Below are positions 7,659 to 15,120 of a DNA stretch of 16,109 nucleotides, piece by piece (position 1 is the first letter of the stretch; each line of letters begins with the position of its first letter). The notes beneath the pieces were generated by a model. The model saw only the letters and a list, made by a program, of their open reading frames with translations. It searched no databases and was not told where the DNA came from. Both the position numbers and the translations under genes were made by a program. The DNA lies in contig JAWLFI010000042.1 of NCBI GenBank assembly GCA_041685645.1, positions 1 to 16,109 on the forward strand, in the 5' to 3' direction. This DNA comes from JAWLFI01 sp041685645. GTDB taxonomy: Bacteria; Bacteroidota; Bacteroidia; Chitinophagales; Saprospiraceae.

Positions 7659-7667
7659 ACGTAAAGT
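7654..7667. repeat. Perfect 14-bp palindrome ACTTTACGTAAAGT
   Basis: The palindrome starts within the upstream arm of the terminator hairpin (minus-strand view) and ends 6 bp from the stop codon of ArsR copy 2. Because it shares five bases with that arm, it could form an alternative structure that competes with the terminator, or it could be a protein-binding site. Only the palindrome itself is certain. Confidence 0.45.
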
Positions 7668-7673
7668 AACTCT

Positions 7674-8015
7674 TTAACCTGCTAAATCCTCTACTAAGCG
7701 GCTGATTTGAGCCAATCTATCATTATCTATTGAGTAGTAGATGAATTTTCCATCCCGGTCTGTATTCACTACCCCGGCTCTTCTCAAAATAGCTAAATGC
7801 TGAGAAGCAACACTCTGCTCTAATCGCAATTTGATATAAATATCCGTTACGGTTAATGACTCGTTTTCTTCCAGCAAGTTGATAATGCGTTGGCGTAATT
7901 TGTGGTTCACTGCACGCAAAACGAGTACAGCTTTTCTCAAGTCTGCATAGTCCAGGTGTATGTCTTTATCCCCACCTTCTCGCAATGTTACGTTTTCGTT
8001 TTTGTCCTTACTCAT
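7674..8015 (-). CDS. ArsR-family winged-helix regulator, copy 2 (no cysteine)
   Basis: This 113-residue protein is a second ArsR/SmtB-type DNA-binding protein. A charged tail of about 22 residues precedes the core LRAVNHKLRQRIINLLEE; the helix-turn-helix region is LRLEQSVASQHLAILRRAG and the wing is RDGKFIYYSID. Like copy 1, it has no cysteine and no evident metal-site histidines, so the inducing signal is unknown. The family signature HP is changed to HK. It lies upstream of copy 1 on the same strand, but a 218-bp gap with a terminator hairpin suggests separate transcripts. The tandem arrangement and the similarity point to an old duplication. The 153-bp gap upstream, towards tsaB, shows no clear TAnnTTTG box. 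Confidence 0.88.
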   Translation of the reverse strand: MSKDKNENVTLREGGDKDIHLDYADLRKAVLVLRAVNHKLRQRIINLLEENESLTVTDIYIKLRLEQSVASQHLAILRRAGVVNTDRDGKFIYYSIDNDRLAQISRLVEDLAG

Positions 8016-8168
8016 TGTTCCGGTTTTATGTTGTTAGATTATACATAGGACTAATGCATAAACTGTACCAACTTTTTATCTATGGATATAAAAATATATA
8101 ACTAACTGCCTGTCAATAGGATTTAGGTAAGTATTTTATATCCTTTATATCATTATAAACGCAAAACC

Positions 8169-8861
8169 TTACAGAAGAGTTTTATTGGAACGAGTTATAT
8201 TAGGTTTTTTTAAATACTTTGGGGTCAAATAGGCGGTAGAAGCGAAATCTTTTCGGCCCCAGGCCGCGGCCAACAAGTCTCCCATATTTTTGGCTGAAGC
8301 CCGCACTTCTGTCTCTCTCCACTGTGGAGCCTGCCCCCCAGCTTCTTTTACTTTCCAGCACCCATCCCCACTCAGCAATATCGGTGAGCTATGCTTATGC
8401 TTCCATTGTTCAACCCAGCTCTCGTCAATAACTTGAGCTCGCAAGGGCTCCACTTCTCGTCCGTCGGAGGAGTACACCGCCATATATACCTCGCGACGGC
8501 GAGCGTCTATCATTGGGATGTGTAGATATTCAGTATCAGGATAGCGCTTTCGAGTGGCACTGCTCATGATTTCTGTGGAATCCAACGCAATAAGGGGTAT
8601 ATCCCGGGCATATGACATTCCTTTGGCTATGGATAAACCTACTCTCAAGCCAGTATAAGACCCCGGACCATTACTCACCCCTATTGCCGATATTTCCGAA
8701 ACCCCGATCCCGGCCTCCTCCAAACACTGCTGTATAAAAACTGCGCACTTTTCACTATGGATTCTCCCCTCCTCCTGCAGAACAGCTATTGGCTCTTTAT
8801 CGTGAAATACAGCAATCGAACATACTGATGTTCCCGTTTCAATCCCTAAAAATTTGGCCAT
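8169..8861 (-). CDS. tsaB: tRNA threonylcarbamoyladenosine biosynthesis protein TsaB
   Basis: TsaB is the non-catalytic partner of TsaD in making the t6A modification at position 37 of ANN-decoding tRNAs in the cytoplasm. The 230-residue protein shows the actin/Hsp70-like N-terminus MAKFLGIETGTSVCSIAVF, the signature NGPGSYTGLRVGLSIAKG at 64-81, and MIDARRREVYMAVY at 117-130. The length is normal for TsaB, and the protein is shorter than TsaD and lacks its iron-site histidines. The ATG is preceded by GGAG overlapping the stop codon of the S41 protease gene, three bases upstream, so the two genes are almost certainly co-transcribed and translationally linked. Confidence 0.95.
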   Translation of the reverse strand: MAKFLGIETGTSVCSIAVFHDKEPIAVLQEEGRIHSEKCAVFIQQCLEEAGIGVSEISAIGVSNGPGSYTGLRVGLSIAKGMSYARDIPLIALDSTEIMSSATRKRYPDTEYLHIPMIDARRREVYMAVYSSDGREVEPLRAQVIDESWVEQWKHKHSSPILLSGDGCWKVKEAGGQAPQWRETEVRASAKNMGDLLAAAWGRKDFASTAYLTPKYLKKPNITRSNKTLL

Positions 8862-8864
8862 CTC

Positions 8865-10517
8865 CTACTTATTTACTGAGAGTATTTGCCGGTATTTACT
8901 ATTTGATTGTAACACTTTCAATGCCTCTTGAATTTCGGGGTCAAATTGCAACTTTCTAATCAACCGCCCCTCCAGATACTCAAATCGCGAGACGATTTCT
9001 TCCGCAATGAGGTTTTCTATTAATGCTCTATGCTCTTCTAAGGCTTCTTCCTTGGCCTTCAATATACTTTTTTGGGCATTCCTTAGGTCTTTTTCGATGT
9101 CTTTCCAATAACCGTAGTTGTTCGCCACTTCCTCTAATTCCTGTAATTCTCGCTCTGCAGCAAACTCCAATTTTACAGCGTCGGACTTGATGTAATCAAT
9201 AAATTGGTCGTAATCATCAAAGCTGTAGGATCTGGGGTCTTTAACAGACTCTAATTTTGAAATATATTGTGTGACAAATTTAAATATGGCGTGTTTCTCC
9301 TCTAGGGCTTCAAGCAACTCGATTTCTCGGTAGGGATCTAGCACGACATCGGGAAGAACTCCTCCTCCTCCGTATACCGTTCTTCCATTTTGAGTTGTGT
9401 ACGTATTCGCCTCACTGGCGGAATCTGTGATATTCACCGCTTCACCATCTTTATACATCGCGCTTTGAATAGAACGACCACTGGGGATATAATACCGGCT
9501 GGTTGTCACTTTCACCTGATTGTTGTATTCGAGTTTCTTTACATTTTGAACCAAGCCCTTCCCATAGGTTCTTTGACCCATAATAACCGCTCTGTCGTAA
9601 TCCTGCAAAGCCCCCGATACGATTTCAGATGCTGAAGCTGATCGCTCATCTACTAATACAACGACGGGCAAGTCCTTGAACACCGCTGCATTTTTGGTGC
9701 GAAACAACTGATCCCGCTCTTCTACTTTACTACGCGTGCTGACTACTAGTTCTCCTTTGGGAATAAATAGGTTGGTCAAATTAACGGCCTCACTCAACAG
9801 TCCTCCTCCATTTTGACGCAAATCTAAAATTAAGCCGTCAAGGTCTCCATCATTGCTTTCCATTAACTTCTCAATCGCTTGCTGAACATTCGCACCGGCT
9901 CGCTGTGTAAATGTGGATAAATTAACATACCCCATGCCCGCAGACACTAACTCCTCGTGTGGCACATTGGGTAAGGAGATTTGCTCCCGATACAACTCTA
10001 CATCCAGCTCTTCGCCCGTACCGGGCCGACGCACTGTCAGTTGTAAGCCCGTCCCACTAGCTCCGCGCAACATTAAACGGGCTTTATCTAACCCAATTTG
10101 TTCTATGGAAACCTTTCCTATCGCAATAATCTGATCCCCGGCTTTCAATCCGGCATCGTCAGCGGCATAATCTCTGTAGGGTTGAGTAATGGTTAAATAC
10201 CCATCAATTTCTATAATTTCAGCGCCAATCCCCTCGTATTTCCCCTCATTCTCAAGTTGATACCGTTCGATCTCTGACTCAGAGTAAAAGACAGTATATG
10301 GATCGAGGGACTCCACCATGGCATCTATTGCAGTACGCATTAATGTAGAAGGGTCCAATTCATCAACATAAGAGCTATTGAGTTCCTTGTAGATTTCGGC
10401 AAAAATCTCCAGGTTCTTTGTTATCTCAAAGTATCTGTTATTGTCAGCCGGGCCCAATTGAGTAGACATTAACAGTAAACTAAGTACGAGTAAAAAGGCC
10501 TGTCTTTTAATGATCAT
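8865..10517 (-). CDS. C-terminal processing peptidase (S41 family)
   Basis: This 550-residue serine protease of the CtpA/Prc type cuts the C-termini of periplasmic or envelope proteins. An N-terminal hydrophobic segment (MIIKRQAFLLVLSLLLMSTQ) exports or anchors it. An N-terminal helical region with SLDPYTVFYS at 70-79 comes first, then a PDZ domain at about 90-170 with the GIGAEI and AGLKAGDQI motifs. The protease core contains DLRQNGGG at 232-239, the nucleophile Ser295 in ERSASASEI, and the general base Lys320 in GKGLVQ; the 25-residue Ser-Lys spacing matches E. coli Prc. The C-terminal 150 residues are charged and largely helical, as in Bacteroidota homologs. The ATG start opens the signal sequence. 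The gene is followed after 3 bp by tsaB and lies 81 bp after the esterase gene, with no clear promoter between. Confidence 0.93.
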   Translation of the reverse strand: MIIKRQAFLLVLSLLLMSTQLGPADNNRYFEITKNLEIFAEIYKELNSSYVDELDPSTLMRTAIDAMVESLDPYTVFYSESEIERYQLENEGKYEGIGAEIIEIDGYLTITQPYRDYAADDAGLKAGDQIIAIGKVSIEQIGLDKARLMLRGASGTGLQLTVRRPGTGEELDVELYREQISLPNVPHEELVSAGMGYVNLSTFTQRAGANVQQAIEKLMESNDGDLDGLILDLRQNGGGLLSEAVNLTNLFIPKGELVVSTRSKVEERDQLFRTKNAAVFKDLPVVVLVDERSASASEIVSGALQDYDRAVIMGQRTYGKGLVQNVKKLEYNNQVKVTTSRYYIPSGRSIQSAMYKDGEAVNITDSASEANTYTTQNGRTVYGGGGVLPDVVLDPYREIELLEALEEKHAIFKFVTQYISKLESVKDPRSYSFDDYDQFIDYIKSDAVKLEFAAERELQELEEVANNYGYWKDIEKDLRNAQKSILKAKEEALEEHRALIENLIAEEIVSRFEYLEGRLIRKLQFDPEIQEALKVLQSNSKYRQILSVNK

Positions 10518-10598
10518 AGCGTTTATTTTAAAGAAAGAAGAGGCGGTAGTGCACTATCACCTATTCCTAACAACAGCGAAGATAGGAAGTATTTTATT

Positions 10599-11366
10599 TT
10601 ATGTCTCCTTATAAAATTCAGACACCATGGCCTGCAATTCTTCCGGTCGATCCGCATGTACCCAGTGTCCTGCATCCAGCGTCTTAATTTGAACCTTTGA
10701 GAAAAGTTCATGCAAAGTCTCCATATCCCTGTCCCGAATATAGGAAGAGCGACTCCCTCGAACGAATAAAGTGGGCACATCTATCGGATCATCAATCGCT
10801 ACAGCGGCTAAAATGCTTTCGTAATGCTCATAGATACTCTCTAAATTCATTCGCCACTCATATCCTCCCGAGGACTTTCTCTTCAGGTTTTTCAACAAAA
10901 ACAATTGGACGGAGTCCTCGGAGATATATCGGCTCAAATGCTCCCGGGCTTCTTTTCTGCTCTCCACCTCCTCTATCGGTAATGAACGCAAGGCCTCAAA
11001 TATCTTATCGTGACCCGCTGGATATGCTTGAGGACCAATATCTACGACCACCAAACGCCCCACTCTGTCGCTGTAGTCCATAGCTAATTGAATGGCCGTC
11101 TTTCCACCCATAGAATGCCCGAGAATATGCGCTTTCTCTATATCCAGAGCATCCATTAACTGAATCACATCTGCCGCCATCTTGCTATAATCCATTTCCG
11201 GCGAGTGAAAAGAACGCCCGTGATTGCGCTGATCAACTAAAATAAATTCAAATTCGTCTTCCAGGGCCTTGGTGAACGATTGCCAATTGTCCAGCATCCC
11301 AAATAATCCATGCAAGACAATGACGGACTCTCCTTGCCCCTGTCGTTTATAGTGTAGTGTTTTCAT
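10599..11366 (-). CDS. Alpha/beta-hydrolase esterase (YbfF-like)
   Basis: This 255-residue alpha/beta-hydrolase is probably a cytoplasmic carboxylesterase. Oxyanion-loop motif LHGLFG is at 18-23, DQRNHGRS at 45-52, the nucleophile elbow GHSMGG at 83-88 (Ser85), and the histidine loop AGHWVHADRP at 232-241 (His234). The motifs match E. coli YbfF closely. In that family the acid is thought to be the Asp at the end of an earlier strand, here Asp109 in VVVDIGP, rather than the usual late Asp; the FVRGSRSSYI stretch at 201-210 indeed has no acid in the usual place. Its ATG overlaps the stop of the crtA-like gene by 4 nt (ATGA), indicating translational coupling. The substrate is unknown; an ester of a carotenoid-pathway product is possible but unsupported. 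Confidence 0.9.
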   Translation of the reverse strand: MKTLHYKRQGQGESVIVLHGLFGMLDNWQSFTKALEDEFEFILVDQRNHGRSFHSPEMDYSKMAADVIQLMDALDIEKAHILGHSMGGKTAIQLAMDYSDRVGRLVVVDIGPQAYPAGHDKIFEALRSLPIEEVESRKEAREHLSRYISEDSVQLFLLKNLKRKSSGGYEWRMNLESIYEHYESILAAVAIDDPIDVPTLFVRGSRSSYIRDRDMETLHELFSKVQIKTLDAGHWVHADRPEELQAMVSEFYKET

Positions 11367-12067
11367 TTTTCTTGTGCTTTGTATTGTCTATAGCTGCCGC
11401 CCTGAGAAAGGACTTCAAAGCGAGCAAACATTTCTTCTGAATACCATTTCTCCTTTCGGGTCATTTCGACAATCTCCCGATGCTCTCTGTCTTCATAAGC
11501 AAAGCGATGGAGCGCTTCCGCTGAATCCCAAATACTTAGCGTTGCCTGCATCATGAGGGGCCATTCGCCAATTCCTTTTGTAAATCGACAACCCTGAGCT
11601 GCCTCTATCGCACGTCCTGCCTGAGGCACATAGTGCCAAAAGCGGTGAGCGCGCGACAAACGGACCTTCGCCCGCGTCAATACTGCTAAGGAGCCCCCGG
11701 AATAATTACTTCCCGCACAAAGTGGGTGAGATCCGTCCCAGGCACCGTGCACTTGCGTACACGATAATAACAATTGTAAGGACTCTTTACTATATTTCGC
11801 CCAGGGCAGTAAATAATTCTCACCGGATAAATGAGCCTCTGCTTTATCGCGATCCTTCCAAACAGCAAAAAACGCAAAAGAACTCCAATCCGGCCACATA
11901 CTAAAGCCACTGCCGGAACCGCTACCTAAATGCCGACCAAAAACAGGTAGCTCATTCCTTTGCTGCGCTGATCGCAAGCCCATATCCTTTAGTGCGCGAA
12001 ATTGGTGCCCCAAGCCCGACATGCGAAATAATTGAAAGGTAGCAAAAGCCCCGGCTGCTTTCTCCAT
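11363..12067 (-). CDS. Spheroidene monooxygenase-like protein (CrtA family)
   Basis: The 234-residue product resembles CrtA, the ketolase that oxidises acyclic carotenoids such as spheroidene in purple bacteria; homologs occur in many Bacteroidota. Typical stretches are FQLFRMSGLG near the start, HLGSGSGSGFSMWPDWSSFA with FFAVWKD, LAVLTRAKVRLSRAHRFWHY, and CRFTKGIGEWPLMMQATLSI, followed by EHREIVEMTRKEKWYSEEMF. The frame could be extended 25 codons upstream, but I chose the ATG at 12067: family similarity begins there, and a perfect TAnnTTTG box (12103-12110) lies inside the extension. No other carotenoid gene is visible nearby, so pigment synthesis cannot be confirmed here. It is translationally coupled to the esterase gene. 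A role outside carotenoid chemistry is possible for this Bacteroidota branch. Confidence 0.82.
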   Translation of the reverse strand: MEKAAGAFATFQLFRMSGLGHQFRALKDMGLRSAQQRNELPVFGRHLGSGSGSGFSMWPDWSSFAFFAVWKDRDKAEAHLSGENYLLPWAKYSKESLQLLLSCTQVHGAWDGSHPLCAGSNYSGGSLAVLTRAKVRLSRAHRFWHYVPQAGRAIEAAQGCRFTKGIGEWPLMMQATLSIWDSAEALHRFAYEDREHREIVEMTRKEKWYSEEMFARFEVLSQGGSYRQYKAQEK

Positions 12068-12102
12068 GGTATAGTAACGAAAATCTGCTTCAATTGATGT
12101 CG

Positions 12103-12110
12103 CAAAAGTA
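12103..12110 (-). promoter_or_regulatory. -7 box of the crtA-like/esterase unit
   Basis: TACTTTTG on the minus strand is a perfect TAnnTTTG box, placing a transcription start about 30 nt before the ATG at 12067. No good TTTG -33 element is found 19 nt upstream. Confidence 0.5.
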
Positions 12111-12204
12111 AGAAAACACACACACCCACCTGATTTTTGCATTCAAAACAACAAGTGCGCTGTAAATTGTATTTTTACATTCTACTCACTAAAAGCAAGC
12201 ATCC

Positions 12205-12786
12205 ATGCCTGAGAATAAGAACTATTTCGCTCATGAAACCGCCGTCATCGATGCGGGCTGCCAGATTGGAGAGGGTACAAAAATTTGGCACTTTTCACAT
12301 ATTATGACTGATGCCATCATTGGCGAGCAGTGTAACATTGGTCAAAATGTTGTCGTAAGCCCCAAAGTAATCCTGGGTAAAAATTGTAAAGTCCAAAATA
12401 ACGTTTCCATTTACACGGGTGTGCAATGTGCCGATGATGTGTTTCTCGGACCCAGCATGGTCTTCACAAACATCACCAACCCGCGCAGTGCCGTGGTGCG
12501 TCGGGGGGCGTATGAAGAAACCAGAGTCGGGCGTGGGGCCAGCATCGGCGCCAATGCAACCATCGTCTGCGGACGCGATATCGGAACCTTTGCATTCATT
12601 GGGGCCGGCGCCGTCGTGACCAAAGAGGTACTGCCCTATGCCCTGGTCGTTGGCAATCCGGCACGACAAATAGGATGGATGTCCGAATTTGGACACAAAC
12701 TCAAATTCAACAGGAGCCAGCGCGCCATTTGCCCGGAAAGTGGAGAAGAGTACGAACTCAATTCCGGACGAGTTAAAAAGTTGTAG
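12205..12786 (+). CDS. Left-handed beta-helix N-acetyltransferase, WbpD/WlbB type
   Basis: The 193-residue protein is a hexapeptide-repeat acyltransferase. It resembles WbpD/WlbB, which use acetyl-CoA to N-acetylate UDP-2-acetamido-3-amino-2,3-dideoxy-glucuronic acid on the way to the di-acetylated mannuronic acid of O-antigens. Hexapeptide turns run from about residue 14 to 150. Telling motifs are KIWHFSHI at 26-33, NIGQNVVVSP at 44-53, MVFTNITNPRS at 85-95, GASIGANATIVCG at 111-123, and YALVVGNPARQIGWMSEFG at 145-163. The tail with CPESGEEYEL is also typical. The other genes of that sugar pathway are not next to it, so it is either a scattered member of a polysaccharide locus or acts on a related amino sugar. 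It is transcribed divergently from the crtA-like gene across a 137-bp gap that contains the 6-bp inverted repeat TGTAAA-N7-TTTACA at 12161-12179. Confidence 0.88.
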   Translation: MPENKNYFAHETAVIDAGCQIGEGTKIWHFSHIMTDAIIGEQCNIGQNVVVSPKVILGKNCKVQNNVSIYTGVQCADDVFLGPSMVFTNITNPRSAVVRRGAYEETRVGRGASIGANATIVCGRDIGTFAFIGAGAVVTKEVLPYALVVGNPARQIGWMSEFGHKLKFNRSQRAICPESGEEYELNSGRVKKL

Positions 12787-12854
12787 ACCAGCTTCACTCA
12801 CAGCTTTCCATTAAACTGTAACAGGCTCAATTCCTTCCGGATGAGAAAATAATT

Positions 12855-12862
12855 TACCTTTG
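12855..12862 (+). promoter_or_regulatory. -7 box of the lgt unit
   Basis: TACCTTTG is a perfect TAnnTTTG box 44 nt before the ATG of lgt. The -33 region (TTCC, about 20 nt upstream) is a weak match. It indicates that lgt and the downstream TspO-like gene have their own promoter. Confidence 0.5.
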
Positions 12863-12876
12863 TCTAACTGTAAGCC

Positions 12877-12892
12877 CGAGTTCTAGAGCTCG
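12877..12892 (+). repeat. 16-nt palindromic element in the lgt leader
   Basis: CGAGTTCTAGAGCTCG is palindromic except for one pair that becomes a G-U wobble in RNA. It sits between the -7 box and the start codon of lgt, so it would be in the mRNA leader or act as an operator just downstream of the transcription start. Confidence 0.35.
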
Positions 12893-12906
12893 TTAAATTG
12901 TTGAAT

Positions 12907-14070
12907 ATGTATCCCGATTTGTCCTACATCTTGCACGATATCTTTGGGACGGCGCCAGACAATGCATTCAGCATTGTAAAAACCTTTGGCCTGCTCCTGG
13001 TTCTCGCATTCATAGCCAGTGCTTATGTCCTGCGCTTAGAACTCAAACGAAAGTACGAAGAAGGACTGCTGGGAGCAACCCAACAAACCATAAGCCGTGG
13101 AGAACCGGCTTCTCTTTCCACTTATATCACCCAAATCATCATTGGATTTCTCCTGGGTTTTAAAGGTGTCTTTATCGCTCAAAACACAGAAGCTTTTTCC
13201 CAAAATCCATTCGACCTGCTCATTTCTACTCAGGGCCACTTTTGGGCTGGCTTACTGGGCGCAGGTGTTTTTGGCGCGTGGACCTACTGGAGTAGCAAAA
13301 GAAAAAGCCTGGGTAAACCCGAAAAGGTAAAAGTCACTGTCACACCCCAGGACAAGGTCTGGGATATTACCATGATTGCTGCTATTTCAGGCATCATTGG
13401 AGCCAAACTATTCGCTATTTTTGAAAGCACCGAAACGCTTTCCCGATTCTTTGCCGATCCCATAGGCACACTTTTTTCGGGCAGTGGACTAGCCATTTAT
13501 GGCGGCCTCATTGTAGCCTTTATCGCCGTGTATCGCTACGTCAAGAAAAATAATATGCCCCCTATACATATTATGGATGCCGTTGCCCCAGCCCTTTTGG
13601 TTGGTTATGCCGTGGGTCGAATGGGCTGCCAACTCAGTGGCGATGGAGACTGGGGCATAGTCAATGCCATGGAAATTCCCTCCTGGTGGATTCTGCCGGA
13701 ATGGATGTGGAGTTTCGATTACCCTCACAATGTGCTCAACAGAGGAGAGCTCATTGAGGGCTGTGACTGGAACTATTGCCGACGCTTGTCCGAAGGAGTA
13801 TTTCCTACCCCCATTTACGAGACCATCGTGTCCCTCATTCTAGCAGCTGTTCTTTGGGCCCTCCGCAAAAAAATGACCATCCCGGGCACCCTATTCTCCC
13901 TCTACCTCATCATGAACGGTGTAGAGCGCTTTTTTATAGAAAAAATTCGGGTGAACGATATTATCGACATGGGCTTCGTCCAGGCTACGCAAGCTGAAAT
14001 TATTTCTGTGCTCACCGTAATTACGGGTATTGTCCTTTGGATTACTCTCTATAAACGAGCCAAATCATGA
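12907..14070 (+). CDS. lgt: Prolipoprotein diacylglyceryl transferase
   Basis: Lgt carries out the first step of lipoprotein maturation: it transfers diacylglycerol from phosphatidylglycerol to the lipobox cysteine in the inner membrane. The 387-residue protein has many membrane segments and the family motifs FSIVKTFGLL at 21-30, SGLAIYGGL at 193-201, the Lgt signature VGRMGCQLSGDGDWG at 236-250, PTPIYE at 300-305, and ERFFIEKIRVN at 340-350, with the key Arg and Glu residues in place. It is longer than the E. coli enzyme (291 residues) through inserts at about 45-70, 130-150 and 255-295, as in other Bacteroidota. I chose ATG at 12907; TTG at 12898 or 12901 would add two or three residues. 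Its TGA overlaps the ATG of the next gene by 4 nt. It supplies the substrate for LspA, encoded upstream in the window. Confidence 0.95.
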   Translation: MYPDLSYILHDIFGTAPDNAFSIVKTFGLLLVLAFIASAYVLRLELKRKYEEGLLGATQQTISRGEPASLSTYITQIIIGFLLGFKGVFIAQNTEAFSQNPFDLLISTQGHFWAGLLGAGVFGAWTYWSSKRKSLGKPEKVKVTVTPQDKVWDITMIAAISGIIGAKLFAIFESTETLSRFFADPIGTLFSGSGLAIYGGLIVAFIAVYRYVKKNNMPPIHIMDAVAPALLVGYAVGRMGCQLSGDGDWGIVNAMEIPSWWILPEWMWSFDYPHNVLNRGELIEGCDWNYCRRLSEGVFPTPIYETIVSLILAAVLWALRKKMTIPGTLFSLYLIMNGVERFFIEKIRVNDIIDMGFVQATQAEIISVLTVITGIVLWITLYKRAKS

Positions 14071-14549
14071 AGCGAAAAGCTGTCATCATAGCTGCTATCA
14101 TTATTGGACTGTTTTTATTCTTTGGCCAGCTCGTCAATGCCTGGCACATGGCTGACTTCTTTGCAGAAGTAAATCAACCCGATTGGGGACCCGGCCCCAT
14201 CGGCTGGGCCGCCGCTCAACTCGCACTGTATTTTGCCCTGGGGTATATTATTTATCGCCTCATGGTCTTGCACCATTTGCTGATTCGACCCGCAACTTTA
14301 TGGCTCGTACTCTCTGCGCTCATGTGGGAGTTTTTTAAATACACCCTCTTTCACCAGAGTTTCCCCTTCCTCTCCTTTTTTATCCTTATCCTTTTTGGCA
14401 TAATGTTTCTCCTCCTCAACCTGTTTCTCTTCCGGGAAGACGGCCGACTGGGAGTTATTGCCCTGCCACTGACGCTCTTTTTCTGGCTGCTCGTCATCCC
14501 CTGGTATTATCAGCTTCTCCAACTCAATACCATCGCAACACAACAATAA
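14067..14549 (+). CDS. Divergent TspO/MBR-like membrane protein
   Basis: This 160-residue protein is almost entirely hydrophobic, with five likely membrane helices (about 5-24, 47-66, 76-94, 99-122, 129-150). Its pattern follows TspO/MBR (tryptophan-rich sensory protein, a porphyrin- and sterol-binding family): FFAEVNQPDWGPGP at 31-44 matches the YxxLxKPxWxPP motif after helix 1, the Q-LALYFALGYIIY helix matches helix 2, MWEFFKYTLF at 86-95 matches the WSPLFF region, and the end IALPLTLFFWLLVIPWYYQL with a final QLN matches the LxPYxxWxxFAxxLNxxIxxLN pattern. Several key residues differ (the late FA-LN is IP-YY), so the ligand may differ or the assignment may fail. The ATG overlaps the lgt stop, so the two are translationally coupled; a functional link to lipoprotein synthesis is not established. 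Confidence 0.55.
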   Translation: MKRKAVIIAAIIIGLFLFFGQLVNAWHMADFFAEVNQPDWGPGPIGWAAAQLALYFALGYIIYRLMVLHHLLIRPATLWLVLSALMWEFFKYTLFHQSFPFLSFFILILFGIMFLLLNLFLFREDGRLGVIALPLTLFFWLLVIPWYYQLLQLNTIATQQ

Positions 14550-14611
14550 GGCTGTGTCGTACATTATAATATAGACAACCACAAAATGAGGTGGGAGCCA
14601 TTAATTTCTCC

Positions 14612-14619
14612 TACCTTTG
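14612..14619 (+). promoter_or_regulatory. -7 box of the FKBP gene
   Basis: TACCTTTG is a perfect TAnnTTTG box, with transcription expected near 14626 and a leader of about 20 nt before ATG 14647. It contains the TTG that would start a longer reading frame, which rules out that start. Confidence 0.55.
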
Positions 14620-14646
14620 AGTTATTCAATTAAAAAACACATTGTT

Positions 14647-15078
14647 ATGTCACAAGCAAAAAAAGACGACAAAGTAAAAGTTCATTATACAGGAAAGTTG
14701 CCTTCCGGAGAGGTATTCGATTCCTCCAGAGAACGGGAACCCCTTGAGTTTACGGTTGGTGCCGGACAACTCATTCCGGGGTTTGATCAAGCTGTAGAAG
14801 GAATGAAAGTCAAAGAAACAAAAACGGTCAATATTCCTTCGACAGAAGCTTATGGGCCAACGAATCCGGACCTGGTTCGCAACGTATCTCAGGAACAATT
14901 ACCCGAAGATATCGAACCGGAAGTAGGACAGACACTTGTCGCCTCAGGACCGGAAGGACAGGAAACCAGACTCATCGTTACAGAAGTACACGATGAACAT
15001 ATCGTCGTTGACGCCAACCATCCCCTCGCCGGGAAAGATTTGGTGTTTGACCTCGAACTCGTTAGCATAGTGTCCTAA
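14647..15078 (+). CDS. FKBP-type peptidyl-prolyl isomerase (SlyD-like)
   Basis: The 143-residue protein is a cytoplasmic FKBP of the SlyD class, a prolyl isomerase with chaperone activity. The FKBP core is split. The first part holds VHYTGKL at 12-18, GEVFDSS at 21-27, PLEFTVG at 32-38 and LIPGFDQAVEGM at 42-53, ending with EAYG at 67-70. An insert-in-flap domain of about 50 residues follows. The core then closes with NHPLAGKDLVFDLELVSI at 124-141, the typical SlyD ending. It lacks a signal peptide and the histidine-rich metal tail of E. coli SlyD. The start is the ATG at 14647, because a possible TTG 30 nt upstream lies in the promoter box. It appears to be a single-gene unit ended by the hairpin at 15121-15168. 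Confidence 0.93.
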   Translation: MSQAKKDDKVKVHYTGKLPSGEVFDSSREREPLEFTVGAGQLIPGFDQAVEGMKVKETKTVNIPSTEAYGPTNPDLVRNVSQEQLPEDIEPEVGQTLVASGPEGQETRLIVTEVHDEHIVVDANHPLAGKDLVFDLELVSIVS

Positions 15079-15120
15079 ACACAATAGCATACGAAAAGCT
15101 ACAGGAAAGTAAGCTGAGAT

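Noticed and set aside
8016..8168. TTGACA-like -35 element upstream of ArsR copy 2
   Set aside because: No TATAAT or TAnnTTTG box at a suitable distance; the match is likely chance in AT-rich DNA.
10547..10556. 10-bp palindrome TAGTGCACTA between the esterase and protease genes
   Set aside because: Short, without a T-run or promoter context; expected by chance at this scale.
11363..12142. Longer reading frame for the crtA-like gene (259 residues)
   Set aside because: The extra 25 residues look non-coding, and the frame start lies upstream of a perfect -7 promoter box; the internal ATG at 12067 fits the family.
12295..12801. 168-codon minus-strand frame opposite the acetyltransferase gene
   Set aside because: It is a shadow of a well-recognised hexapeptide acetyltransferase and has no family resemblance of its own.
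14617..15078. Longer FKBP frame starting with TTG
   Set aside because: The TTG is part of the TACCTTTG -7 box, so it cannot be in the mRNA; ATG at 14647 gives the normal SlyD start.
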